Source: Conchocele bisecta | Taxonomy: Eukaryota > Mollusca > Bivalvia > Lucinida > Thyasiridae | DNA: 64,000 nt | Reading direction: 5' to 3' | NCBI GenBank assembly: GCA_029237695.1 | Contig: CM055273.1 | Coordinates: 55,665,968-55,729,967 of the forward strand | In this document: piece by piece, positions 54,383 through 64,000 of the stretch | Layout: each line of letters begins with the position of its first letter | How positions within the stretch are numbered: position 1 is the first letter of the stretch | Position numbers and translations under genes: made by a program | Notes under the pieces: model-generated | Seen by the model: only the letters and a program-made list of their open reading frames with translations | The model's database searches: none | What the model was told of the DNA's origin: nothing

Positions 54383-55788
54383 CGGACGATGGTTTTATTA
54401 CTTATATGTACACAGCATTTTTTATAATTTCAAATATGTAAATAACCAAATATGGCGTTAAAATTAAGAATAATCTTCTTTTACGTCATTTCGTCGCAAT
54501 TCTTGGAACAGCGACGTTGCCGATCAATAGCGTTATTGACAACCTCGTGGTAATTGATGACGTCAAACAAACTTTAACCAATCAACAACATCGCGCGACG
54601 CCACGTGTGTCTAATGCATTGTATTGGGATGTAAACGCAATACGTCGAATGGGCGTTTGTATTATGAATTTATGGAAGGTGTAAATATTTATGAATATTT
54701 TCGAACAACAAATACATAGTCAGCGTTATTTGAACAAACCACATATTTTATGCATTTATCAATAGTTGCATTTCGTTGTCTTTGAAACGAACTTCCTTCA
54801 ATAATGTTTCATCTAAACATAACCTTAGTGCCACATTCGAACATAACTACAAAACATTAAGCCAAAGCGTAATGCGTTAATAATATAAGTTATTGTGATT
54901 CTACACAGGCTATATGGTGTAATATTGCCCGTCTGAAGGTATGTTCACCCTCTGTAGAATCACAATAACGTATTTGTCATACCGCAGATCCTGTATTTGG
55001 CCGTATAAACATATCTCTTCTTTTGATCTTTGCATTTTTTCAGGAAGAAAAATAATCCGAGATTCGATTTTCTACCGTCAGTCTTAATATAAAGGCGTAA
55101 ATGAACATTTTGTTTTTTTATTAAACGAAAACAAACTAAATATGGAGTAAGAAATCCATCGAAAACGACTTTGTGACAGTTTTTTTTATATCGTGTAATT
55201 TAATTTATATTCCACGTCTCTATCGATCTGCTCTCCCTTTGGCGCCTCTAGAATAATGCGACTGGTCCCCAAACATTCGTTGTCATTGCTACGCCGCGGT
55301 TTCGTGCGTGGAACCCATAGTTTGTGACCTAAATATAGCCGTGTCACGAAGGCAAGCGTGTTGAGATTTGAAAAGCAATTTTCGTTATTTTTGGCTAATT
55401 TTTCGCTCATATTTTGATGAGCGAAGAATATTTATGGAAAAATAAACAATAAAGACTGGTTTTGAGAGTACAATTTGTTACTTGTATTGATCAATTCGGG
55501 GTTTTATTGTGTTTAGTGAGGAATACAATTCGCAATCGGTAGACGCTTGCAAAATGCGTCTTCCTTGGACGCGAGGCACCGGAGGGGAATCGCAATTCCT
55601 GTATGTCCGACGGCCTTGGCAGCTAGCCAATCAAAAGCCGAGAAACTTATCTGCGGTATGACAATGTGTTATGTAAGAAACACACACAGTTATCCAATAC
55701 TATTTCTAAGAAATCTACTATGTCCATAGTTCAAGCACGCTTCATTGATATGTCAAGCATACAACATATACCCATATTTAGCTATATC
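54383..55788. other. No supported gene
   Basis: Contains an inverted pair TAATATAAGTTATTGTGATT/AGAATCACAATAACGTAT (54880-54975), a likely small hairpin element. A minus-strand frame at 55186-55410 (starting MSEKLAKNNENCFSNLNTLA) has plausible composition but no donor site or known domain. Confidence 0.3.
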
Positions 55789-56059
55789 AGGGGCGTCGGA
55801 ACAGGTCCGGCAGGTGCGGTGACTGCTGGATCAATACATATTTGGAATTCATATATATATATATATATAAAACGGAATGTCAATATTTTTTCTGCAATGT
55901 TTTCATTTCTCATCAGAAATGTACGTTGTTACCACTCAGTTGAACCGTCTCGGCGAGACGGTTCAACTGAGTGGTAACAACACACCCGTTGGTTGGGTAG
56001 CGGGTGCACCCACTAGATTCGCCGGACCAATCTGACTTATGATGCTTCCGGCGCCCCTG
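55789..56059. mobile_element. CAGGGGCG-ended MITE containing family F
   Basis: Ends CAGGGGCGTCGGAAC and GCTTCCGGCGCCCCTG, flanked by TATAT on both sides. The interior holds a (TA)n tract (about 55848-55868) and a family F hairpin (55906-55991). Confidence 0.8.
55906..55991. mobile_element. Family F hairpin, copy 2 (nested)
   Basis: TTTCTCATCAGAAATGTACG, then TTGTTACCACTCAGTTGAAC and complement, centre CGTCTCGGCGAGACG. Confidence 0.8.
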
Positions 56060-57261
56060 TATATTACAAGCAAACGCATTTTAATTCAAATACGTCTCGC
56101 TTCGCCATTTACGTTCTCATTCAGCCTAATTTCAAACCTATATAACCTCATTTTAAAGCGAGTAAATAAATGTTTGATCCACACATACTATTTTACTTAC
56201 ACTAAGTAATTCAAGCATGTCTCATTGCTGAAAGTAAATCCAATGTTGACAGAATCTGACAACTCTGACAATTTCCATCCTATGCTCGGCACAGAATAGC
56301 CGTTCAAAGTTTTTAGGAACATTTCTATATTTGTAATTGGAATCATCTACGGTCAAGTCTGTGTGATGGGATGATCACATGACTGCGTATTTTTAGACAT
56401 GGATTCCCGCTACGGATTCAACATAGGTCTCTACTTTTACTTTCAAAAGTTGTAATTAAACATATTGGTTTGTGTTCTCTTCCAACCGTGGATTGAAATA
56501 ATAATTGTTTAATTTATCAATTTGCTTATTTATAACTTGTCATCGGGCTTGAATTGTCAAGAAGCTCCTTTAAAGGAAACACATAATTGAAACATTTAGC
56601 ATTTGCCCGATTTAACGTAAATTTGGTGGTTTGTCACGTGATGAACGACACGGTACTCGTGCCATGCAATCACGTGACTCACTCTGAACGATATAGATAC
56701 ACAAACCAATTAACGTGGATTTGCCATTCCGCAGACAGAACCGCCTAATATACTACATAATGCCTCTTAGAGGTCTACGGCACATTGGGTACATGAATCA
56801 TGCCAGACAGTGCCAATCTGTAGGGGAACTCTATAATATGGGAATATGTCGTTCCAGTCCTTTCATATTGTGTGTACACCCATGCACATTTGAATAACAC
56901 ATGCTTATACCGATGTCTCGTTGTATAAAGCACATGTAGCATGGTTAAGGCTAGCGTTGCCATGCCGCGTACGTGTCTTACGGGGCAAACGTACTGGGTG
57001 TGTGTGCCATCTATGGAAAGTCTGATACCGGGGACTTTTTTTTTCAAGTTTATATCTTGTTCATTATATTCAATATGCATTCAGCAGAGAACAACGAGTA
57101 ACCAATTCGGATAAGTATGGACAATACCTATCCCAATGTGAGAGGGTTGATATCCCGTCTCTGTGCTGATCCTGCGTGCGGTACGATACAGGGCTGGCAA
57201 GGCTGGCGTAGAAAGGGCGTAACAATTCAAAGGCTACCCGTATATATAGCTTTATCTGTGA
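56060..57261. other. No supported gene
   Basis: AT-rich. A 27-nt minus-strand segment (56204-56230) sits between good acceptor (ACTTTCAG) and donor (GTAAGT) motifs and could be a micro-exon, but no neighbours in frame were found. Confidence 0.3.
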
Positions 57262-57510
57262 TTGGGAAAAGTAGGTTTATGAAATTGCGACCAGTGTAGA
57301 CCCAGACCAGCCTGCGCATTCGCGCAGTCTGGTCAGGGTCTGCACGGTTCGTCGTGAAGTCTGTGAATCACCAATTATGCTTGTAACAAAGAGTACAGAT
57401 TTATAAGTTTAAACACGCTGTATGCGTGTGGTCCATGCAGGAGATCATGAGCTATACTGTCGGTTACGAATGACATGAGCCCACTTTCTCCAGATGCAGC
57501 CACAAGTGTG
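57262..57510. mobile_element. Family H element
   Basis: CTGTGATTGGGAAAAGTAGG, GCGACCAGTGTAGACCCAG, centre GACCAGCCTGCGCATTCG, right end TTTCTCCAGATGCAGCCAC. Confidence 0.75.
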
Positions 57511-57572
57511 ATATCAAAATACACTAGACTGTCTCGGAATTCTACCTTATGTGTCTGTGAAATGCTAAAGTG

Positions 57573-57768
57573 CACTAACTACAGTCTGTTTCACGAAATG
57601 TGTCCAAATATTACGGCTACATAAACAACGCAAAATATTTTTTTTCGATAATGTTAAATTTTAGCAAAATTTAAGAATGCCTGGGTCTTCATTTTATTTT
57701 GTGAAATTTGGTAAAATATTGATTTTATTACGAAAAAAAAACAAAAATTCCCATGTTAAATCCCCATA
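57573..57768. mobile_element. Family L element, left half
   Basis: ACTACAGTCTGTTTCACGAA through CCCATGTTAAATCCCCATA, stopping at the centre of the family L hairpin. Confidence 0.75.
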
Positions 57769-57887
57769 GACATCTTCACAGAGGAATGTGTCATTCTAGC
57801 GCTTGCGTCAATGCCTCAATATCACTTTATTATCGATCATCATGTATTATATGTAGGTCTACGGAGCCCCGCAGGGGACGTAGAATT

Positions 57888-59427
57888 ATTGTTATGCCCC
57901 ACCACGATAGTGGAGGGGGCATATAGTGTTACCCTTGTCCGTCCGTCCCGTCCGTCCGTCCCGTCCGTCCGTCACGAAACTTTAACGCTCGGGTAAATGT
58001 CTCATAATTTCTTCATCCTTTGACCGATCTGCTTCATATTTCATATACACATTGCTCTAATGGTCCTCTACCGCCCTGTACCAAATCCAAGTACCTGCCC
58101 TGTACCGCCAATCCCAGGGTCAAGGTCACATACTTGGTGCTTCAAAAACTTTAACGCGCGGGTAAATATCTTATAATTTCTGTTTCCTTCCATGGATCAG
58201 CTTCATACTTCATATACACATTGCTCTAATGGTCCTCTACTGTCCTGTGCCAAATCCACGTTCGTCCTGCCCCCGCCAAGCCCAGGGTCAAGGTCACATA
58301 CTTAGTGCTTCAAAAACTTTAACGCTCAGGTAAATATCGTATAATTTCTGTTTTCTTTCACGGATCAGCTTCATACTTCATATACGCATTGCTCTAATGG
58401 TCCTTTACTGCCTTGTGCCAAATCTACGTTTGTCCTGCCCCTGCCAAGCCCAGGGTCAAGGTCACATACTTGGTGCTTCAAAAACTTTAACGCTCGGTAA
58501 ATATCTTATAATTTCTGTTTCCTTCCACGGATCAGCTTCATACTTCATATACGCATTGCTCTAATGGTCCTCTACTGTCTTGTGCCAAATCCACGTTCGT
58601 TCTGCCCCCGCCAAGCCCAGGGTCAAGGTCACAGACTTAGTGCTTCAAAAACTTTAACGCTCAGGTAAATATCGTATAATTTCTGTTTTCTTTCACGGAT
58701 CAGCTTCATACTTCATATACGCATTGCTCTAATGGTCCTTTACTGCCTTGTGCCAAATCTACGTTTGTCCTGCCCCTGCCAAGCCCAGGGTCAAGGTCAC
58801 ATACTTGGTGCTTCAAAAACTTTAACGCTCGGGTAAATATCTTATAATTTCTGTTTCCTTCCACGGATCAGCTTCATACTTCATATACGCATTGCTCTAA
58901 TGGTCCTCTACTGTCCTGTGCCAAATCCACGTTCGTCCTGCCCCCGCCAAGCCCAGGGTCAAGGTCACATACTTAGTGCTTCAAAAACTTTAACGCTCAG
59001 GTAAATATCTTATAATTTCTGTTCCCTTTCACGGATCAGCTTCATACTTCATATACGCATTGCTCTAATGGTCCTCTACTGTCCTGTGCCAAATCCACAT
59101 TCAACCTGCCCCCGCCAAGCCCAGGGTCAAGGTCACATACTGAGTGCTTCAAAAACTTTAACGCTCAGGTAAATATCTTATAATTTCTGTTTTCTTTCAC
59201 GGATCAGCTTCATACTTCATATACGCATTGCTCTAATGGTCCTCTACTGTCCTGTGCCACATCCAAGTTTGTCCTGCCTCCGCCAAGCCCAGGGTCAAGG
59301 TCACATACTTGGTGCTTCAAAAACTTTAATGCTCAGGTAAAAAAAAATTCACTTGGAATTTGGCCTCATTTATTATCAAAGCGATATGTGGGGCATCCGT
59401 GTTCTATGAACACATTTTCTAGTTTGT
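57888..59427 (+). mobile_element. Minisatellite element with Helitron/HINE-like ends
   Basis: 5' end with hairpin ATGCCCCACCAC...GTGGAGGGGGCAT, then a (GTCC)n-rich tract (57938-57972), then eight 168-bp units. The 3' end has GTGGGGCAT, which is the inverse of the 5' ATGCCCCAC, then a 6-bp-stem hairpin GTGTTCTATGAACAC, five bases, CTAG and T. Short subterminal inverted repeats, a 3' hairpin before CTRR and internal tandem repeats are features of Helitron/Helentron-derived non-autonomous elements. Confidence 0.65.
57981..59325 (+). repeat. Eight tandem units of 168 bp
   Basis: The word CTTTAACGCTC (or close variant) recurs at 57980, 58149, 58317, 58485, 58652, 58820, 58988, 59156 and 59324, giving spacings of 167-169 bp. 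Each unit carries CATTGCTCTAATGGTCCT, GCCAAGCCCAGGGTCAAGG and TCACATACTTGGTGCTTC. The first unit is the most diverged and the middle ones alternate in similarity, as expected from unequal exchange. Confidence 0.9.
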
Positions 59428-59884
59428 ATTAATTCGTTCCCACGAAATAACAATACGTTTCCTCAATTTAACAATTCGTTCCCACGAATTAATAATTCGT
59501 TCCCTCAATTTAACAATTCGTTCCCTCAATTTAACAATTCATTCCCACTAAATAACAATTCATTGTTAATTCGTGGGAACGAATTGTTATATCGTGGGAA
59601 CGAATTGTTAATTCGAGGGAACGAATTGTTAAATTGAGGGAACGAATTGTCATTTCGTGGGAACGAATTGTTAATTCGAGGGAGCGAATTGTTATATCGT
59701 GGGAACGAATTGTTAATTCCAGGGAGCCAATTTGTTAAATTGAGGAAACGAATTGTCATTTTGTGGGAACGAATTGTTAATTCTAGGGAACGAATTGTTA
59801 TATCGTGGGAACGAATTGTTAATTCGAGGGAACGAATTGTTAAATTGAGGGAACGAATTGTTATTTCGTAGGAATGAATTAATA
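59428..59884. repeat. Inverted 21-bp arrays of the foldback-like element
   Basis: Reverse-orientation units (TTCGTTCCCACGAAATAACA type) run from 59428 to about 59563, then forward units (GAACGAATTGTTAATTCGAGG type) to 59884. Variants alternate among TTAATTCGAGG, TTATATCGTGG, TTAAATTGAGG and TTATTTCGTGG. Confidence 0.9.
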
Positions 59885-59924
59885 AAAACGAATGATATGT
59901 CCCCTGCGGGGCTCAGTATAGGTC

Positions 59925-60717
59925 AATGCACAGCTATGTGCCTTATACATTTCGATGCCAGGTATTGAACTGATCATTGGGCATGGATACATGATACATG
60001 TACATCGAGTGATAATTCGGTTATTTGTGTCTTTTATATAGCTTCACTACTTCACTTCTATTACGTTAATGGCGGCATTACTTGATGTCTATAATAAACC
60101 CACTAGACACGATATTATGTAATCCTGCTCAATATTGAGAATGTATTGCCTTTGCAGTTATTATCAGCATAGTCATAATCAACGGACATGTAGAATACGG
60201 AAAACACGGTTTGTCAGTTAGTTCGTGAACCTCACACACTTGTATATTTATCAGCGGTAGCTTCTGAACAGGTTATGTCATTGACGGACAGGATGAGTGC
60301 TGTTCATTTCAGTCGCCATGGCAACACGGAGCCAATCAACACCGATGTGGCAGAACGCCTGTCAATGATTCTGCGCACAGGCATAATCAATTGGGGCGAC
60401 AGAGCGGGCACTCAACTGCCATATGACGCTTAGCCATGTGAGTGAGTTTGTACCTAATAGGACGTGCGATTTTCAACAAATGACATCAACTGTCAACGCA
60501 ATTTTCCGCATTTGCTATGCAAATTTCATCAACTTTCGACATCATTTGTAAATAGATTTCAGGAAAAATCGCATATCTTCTTACATGTAGGTACAATATC
60601 ACATTATTGTCTCATATTGGCCATTATATTATAATTTCTGCCTGATCGCAAATCATTATGAATATAATATCCGCGATAATGATTCTGAACAAAAAATAAT
60701 GTAAGGGTCGATAATGG
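59925..60717. other. No supported gene; contains an RFX-like site
   Basis: AT-rich with a more GC-balanced island at 60285-60430. A 46-codon frame there (60292-60432, starting MSAVHFSRHGNTEP) has no other support. Confidence 0.3.
60312..60325. promoter_or_regulatory. RFX (X-box)-like site
   Basis: GTCGCCATGGCAAC differs by one base from the palindromic RFX site GTTGCCATGGCAAC. It lies in a small GC-balanced island. One good match in 64 kb can occur by chance. Confidence 0.3.
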
Positions 60718-60950
60718 TCAGCCGTGGGTAACCGTTTGCCGTGGCTCGAGGGAACTGTTTGAACCCCAAGGCCGCAGGCCGCGGGTTCAAACAGTTCCCG
60801 AGTGTCAGGGCAAACGTTTACCCACGGCTGGACATGGTCGAACGTTATTGTTATATTTCCATCGGAAATATACAATTTGAGCATTTATGTAGTATTTATG
60901 TAGTATTTTGGTACTTTGATAATCTGCTCCATTCAAACAGCTGATATTCC
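60718..60950. mobile_element. Family R hairpin element, copy 2
   Basis: Hairpin arms GTGGGTAACCGTTTGCCGTG and GGCAAACGTTTACCCACGGC, centre GGCCGCAGGCCGCGGGTT. Flank with TGATAATCTGCTCCATTC matches copy 1 in reverse. Confidence 0.75.
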
Positions 60951-61598
60951 GGGGCCGCAGCGGAATTGAATTCTGTAATTTTGTCAACTCTCGACGTTAT
61001 CTATACAAGAAATCACACATTCTGGAAATAAAACTTTGTATTGTTCTCGCAACATGAAGCGGATAATTGTATATGCTGGCCCACGCTTATGTTCCCAGAA
61101 GCATACTTCATTAGCGTTGAAAATCAAACATTGGGCATCGAGTTCTTTGTGATCTCATGTGTATGATGTACGTACATATGTCTATTTAATATGATATACA
61201 AGTAAACGTGGCGACATGTATACCTTCTTGGAACTGTCGTGGTTAAACCCAGTTAGAAGTACACATTGGACATATGTTCTTCCGTGCAGGTTTGGTCCTC
61301 TATTTGATTGGGCAACTTTGTATCATAACATAAACCATTTAGACCGTTTGTTTAACCGCATACCGTCCGACACGCAGCTAATAGTTTCTATCAACCACTT
61401 GACTTAAACAAATTTAACAATTGTCTGTTACAAAGGAGAATTGCTACACAATCGGTTCCAATAACACTCCGCTGTAGCATTAAATTGAAAGTCAGTCTCG
61501 ACACAAACATGTCTTCGTTGCAGACAGCCGCCGAGTTGATTGCGTCTGTGGCATTGCCTTGGAAAATGGACCTTCTCATGTTTGCCACCAGTGTAGAG
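60951..61598. other. No supported gene
   Basis: Short frames only (e.g. 61216-61407 on the plus strand, starting MYTFLELSWLNPVRSTHWTY), without splice support or known domains. Confidence 0.3.
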
Positions 61599-61610
61599 AG
61601 AAATCAACGT

Positions 61611-62126
61611 GTACGAATTGTTGAATTCAGGGAACGAATTGTTATTTCGTGGGAACCAATTAATAAAAAAAATGTTTGTACGGAGGGGATACGATTTTTT
61701 TTTATTAATTCGTTCCCACGAAATAACAATTCGTTCCCTCAATTTAGCAATTCGTTCTCGCAATTTAACTATTCGTTCCCACGAAATAACAATTCGTTCC
61801 CACTATATAACAATTCGTTCCCACGAAGTAACAATTCGTTCCCGTGGGAACGAATTGTTATTTCGTGGGAACAGAATTGTTATATCGTGGGATCGAATTG
61901 TTAATTCGAGGGAACGATTTGCTAAATTGAGGGAACGAATTGTTATTTCGTGGGAACGAATTGTCAATTCGAGGGAACGAATTGTTATTTCGTGGGAACG
62001 AATTGTTAATTCGTGGGAACGAATTGTTAAATCGAGGGTACGAATTTCTATATCGAGGGAACGAATTGTTATTTCGTGTGAACGAATTAATAAAAAAACA
62101 TTCTATGTCCCCTGCGGGGCTCCGTA
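61611..62126. mobile_element. Foldback-like element, rearranged copy
   Basis: A short forward piece of the 21-bp array (61611-61665) is followed by a damaged terminus (TACGGAGGGGATACG at 61679), a reverse array (to about 61840), a forward array, and the right end GTCCCCTGCGGGGCTCCGTA at 62126. The left terminus lacks about six inner bases. No clear target duplication. Confidence 0.8.
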
Positions 62127-62385
62127 CTGTATGTAAATGTGGCTGTTACTGAAGAAATGGGGCTTATGGGAATTTGACCAGTACAGCTGCTGATCTAATA
62201 GCACACTCCTGCAGCATTATACCGATTTATATTGCGTGTCATAAGCATACAGGATGTTTCATTGATGGAATAGCGAACAGTGTATATCCTGATCAGACTG
62301 TGCGGATGCACAGGCTGATCTGGATCTACACTGGTCGCAAAGCCCATAAGACCCATTTCTCTAGTCACATCCACATATAGAGCGA
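62127..62385. mobile_element. Family H element
   Basis: Ends AATGTGGCTGTTACTGAAGA and TTTCTCTAGTCACATCCACA, centre CTGATCAGACTGTGCGGATG. It begins directly beside the foldback-like element. Confidence 0.85.
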
Positions 62386-62875
62386 TTTCCATTGTCGATT
62401 TTGTTTTAGAAAGTATATCAGGCAATGCTAGGAAATGCGTAGGAATTCCGCGGCTGGCCGAGGAATTCCTACCGTTTCCGAGCCGAGCGCGATAACCTTG
62501 ATACCAAATGACACTGGCGTGACAGGCTGTGTGAACAGCCGGCGTGACATTGTATTCATCAGGTAATGTTTTTTTGTTATTTCCTGCATATGAGTAATGT
62601 TGTTTTCGCTGAATGGAACAATTATTGCGTATTCATCTTGCATTCGTACATCGGTCTCAACAGTAACGTCATGTGACGTCTTTCCACCAATGAAATGTTA
62701 ACGAAAATAATAATGCTTCTCACTGATACACTGTATACATGACAATGCCTGATGCGTCATGTTGTTATCAGTCAGTGTGTGTTCAATCAGTGCGGAGACG
62801 GTTACCTGATAAAGCGACGTATACCACTATCCACATGCAATCATGTGCAGGAAACGTTGAGCAATGAAGCCTTTT
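62386..62875. other. No supported gene; small hairpin
   Basis: Contains the hairpin GTAGGAATTCCGCGGCTGG/GAGGAATTCCTAC (62440-62471). Nothing else recognised. Confidence 0.35.
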
Positions 62876-63100
62876 TTATATGTGTCTGCGACAGGAGAAA
62901 TGGGGCTTATGAATTTCGCAACCAGAATAGATCAAGATCAGCCTGTGCCTCCGCATCAATGAAACAACCGGCAATGCTTCCAACAAGCACTACGTCTCGT
63001 TATCAGGCTACACTGGTGGGGTATTTGATCAGGAGCTACACTGGTCGCACAAACATGCACATAAGCCCCAATCTCCAGTGACAGCCACATATGAATCATA
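62876..63100. mobile_element. Family H element, centre rearranged
   Basis: Ends ATATGTGTCTGCGACAGGAG and AATCTCCAGTGACAGCCACA. The GATCAGACTG centre is reduced to AGATCAGCCTGTGCC. Confidence 0.75.
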
Positions 63101-63299
63101 ATTTAACTGTAAATGATATTCACAATTGAAGCCAAATGACCTGGTGTAATAACTGCGCATGACTCCATGTATAGGATATCGTCGTCTCTGTATCCGTGCT
63201 GGAACGGATAATATCATTTTGGGGCATGCGACATTCAATGACACCATATCACGTGTAATTCTGCATGACGTGTGTATGGCTTTGTAAGTTGTTGAACGG

Positions 63300-63525
63300 A
63301 AATACAGTGGAACCTCTCTAAACCGGAGACAAATAAAATATTTGTATCTTAATAGTATGTGTTTTGTGGTCATTTATCTCAGGTGACAATGCCAGTTCGT
63401 GATCGCACAGCACACACGCATGTCTCAGAATGGTCATATACCTGATTCACAGCGGAACCTCTCTAAACCGGACACCCTGGGAGGGACCTCCCAGGCTGTC
63501 CGGTTTAGCGAGGTTTCACTGTATC
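63300..63525. mobile_element. Family I element
   Basis: Ends TACAGTGGAACCTCTCTAAA and TTTAGCGAGGTTTCACTGTA. An inner end (CGGAACCTCTCTAAACCGG, 63453-63471) forms a perfect hairpin with the right end, showing two nested hairpin units. Confidence 0.85.
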
Positions 63526-63882
63526 ATTACAAAAGACTGATTCAAGTTATCAATGATATCACTAAGCACGACTACTAATATCCCCGTTATCATTATATAC
63601 AGGACGTAAATGTAGGTCCCAGCAGAGATTCCATTGCGGATGCAACATCGTAGTGAGAATCAATGCGGCTTGTGTTTCTACCGCTCTATTTGTGTGTGTT
63701 TTCTAGTGTTATTTTACCTTCGGGGACCGTACACGCCTGATTGCGGGTGCCACGTAGTGTAACGCTGATGAAGGCTACAAACATCAACATTGTCCGTAAA
63801 ATTGTTCCAACATCACCTTTGGTTAAACATAAAGAACTCTTTAAGACGAATTCTATATTGTTAAAGTGACTTTAGAACTACG
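63526..63882. other. No recognisable feature
   Basis: Only a short SINE-like fragment (GTAAATGTAGGTCCCAGCAG, 63606-63625). Confidence 0.3.
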
Positions 63883-64000
63883 TGGCTGCAGTCGTTAACG
63901 ACTATTCTGATATTTTGGCTGTGACTTGCAGTCGTTAACGACTATTCTGATATTGTGGTTGTGACTTGCAGTCGTTAACGATTATTTTAACATTGTGACT
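63883..64000. repeat. Tandem repeat, about 40-bp unit, continues past window
   Basis: Three units of CTGCAGTCGTTAACGACTAT/TTGCAGTCGTTAACGACTAT type spaced about 40 bp apart. Each contains the palindrome AGTCGTTAACGACT followed by TTCTGATATTGTGG. The array runs off the right edge. Confidence 0.85.

Larger units (their letters stand above)
57860..59918. mobile_element. Foldback-like element, complete, with nested insertion
   Basis: Left end TACGGAGCCCCGCAGGGGAC (57860) and right end GTCCCCTGCGGGGCTCAGTA (59918) are inverted, flanked on both sides by TAGGTC (57854-57859 and 59919-59924), a 6-bp target duplication. The arms are arrays of the 21-bp unit, reversed up to about 59563 and forward after it. 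A 1.5-kb element (about 57888-59427) is inserted just inside the left end. Arms made of short tandem repeats are the hallmark of foldback transposons. Confidence 0.8.

Noticed and set aside
55186..55410. Possible N-terminal exon of the voltage-sensor gene
   Set aside because: Right strand and a plausible Met, but no good donor in or after the frame and no S1/S2-like hydrophobic segment.
56204..56230. 27-nt micro-exon between good splice motifs
   Set aside because: Motifs this short occur by chance; no flanking exons in phase were found.
57981..59325. CRISPR array
   Set aside because: Units are directly adjacent 168-bp minisatellite repeats with no spacers, in an animal genome.

Overview
This is a 64 kb piece of an AT-rich animal nuclear genome, most likely a bivalve mollusc. 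The evidence is a spliced animal gene, a tRNA-Thr gene, LINE retrotransposons, many short hairpin transposons (MITEs), and microsatellite-headed minisatellite elements of a kind I associate with bivalves. No operons, ribosome binding sites or CRISPR arrays are present. Positions 12293-12792 are a 500-base assembly gap.

One spliced gene is well supported. It runs on the minus strand from 45227 to 24450 in at least five exons (45227-45174, 38812-38676, 35457-35342, 31994-31922, 25186-24450). Intron boundaries are GT/AG and phases agree at every junction. The product matches a voltage-sensor protein of the HVCN1/TMEM266 group: end of S2, S3, S4, a charged coiled-coil, then a long cytosolic tail. 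The long tail favours TMEM266. The S1/S2 exons were not found and may lie to the right of the recognised part or outside the window. Exon 38812-38676 carries an apparent frameshift at the start of S4.

The rest is a dense layer of mobile DNA, often nested. 0-5 kb: tRNA-Thr, TTAA-flanked hairpin elements with an inserted SINE. 6.5-7.3 kb: a GC-rich block with a TATA box and short ORF. 8.8-12.0 kb: paired-hairpin elements, one pair inserted in another MITE. 13-19 kb: several MITE families with two clear nested insertions. 19.3-21.8 kb: microsatellite and minisatellite elements. 22-38 kb: MITEs in and around the gene's introns. 39.2-43.1 kb: a decayed LINE in sense orientation in the first recognised intron. 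46.4-48.7 kb: a much younger 5'-truncated LINE on the plus strand. 48.7-49.1, 57.9-59.9 and 61.6-62.1 kb: foldback-like elements whose inverted arms are arrays of a 21-bp unit. The middle one has matching ends and a 6-bp target duplication, and contains an inserted 1.5 kb element with eight 168-bp minisatellite units and Helitron-like ends. 50-57 and 62-64 kb: further MITE copies, ending in a tandem repeat that runs off the window.

Family names (A, B, C, ...) are labels made for this report. Families were defined by comparing copies within the window by eye, so element ends are approximate to a few bases unless stated otherwise.
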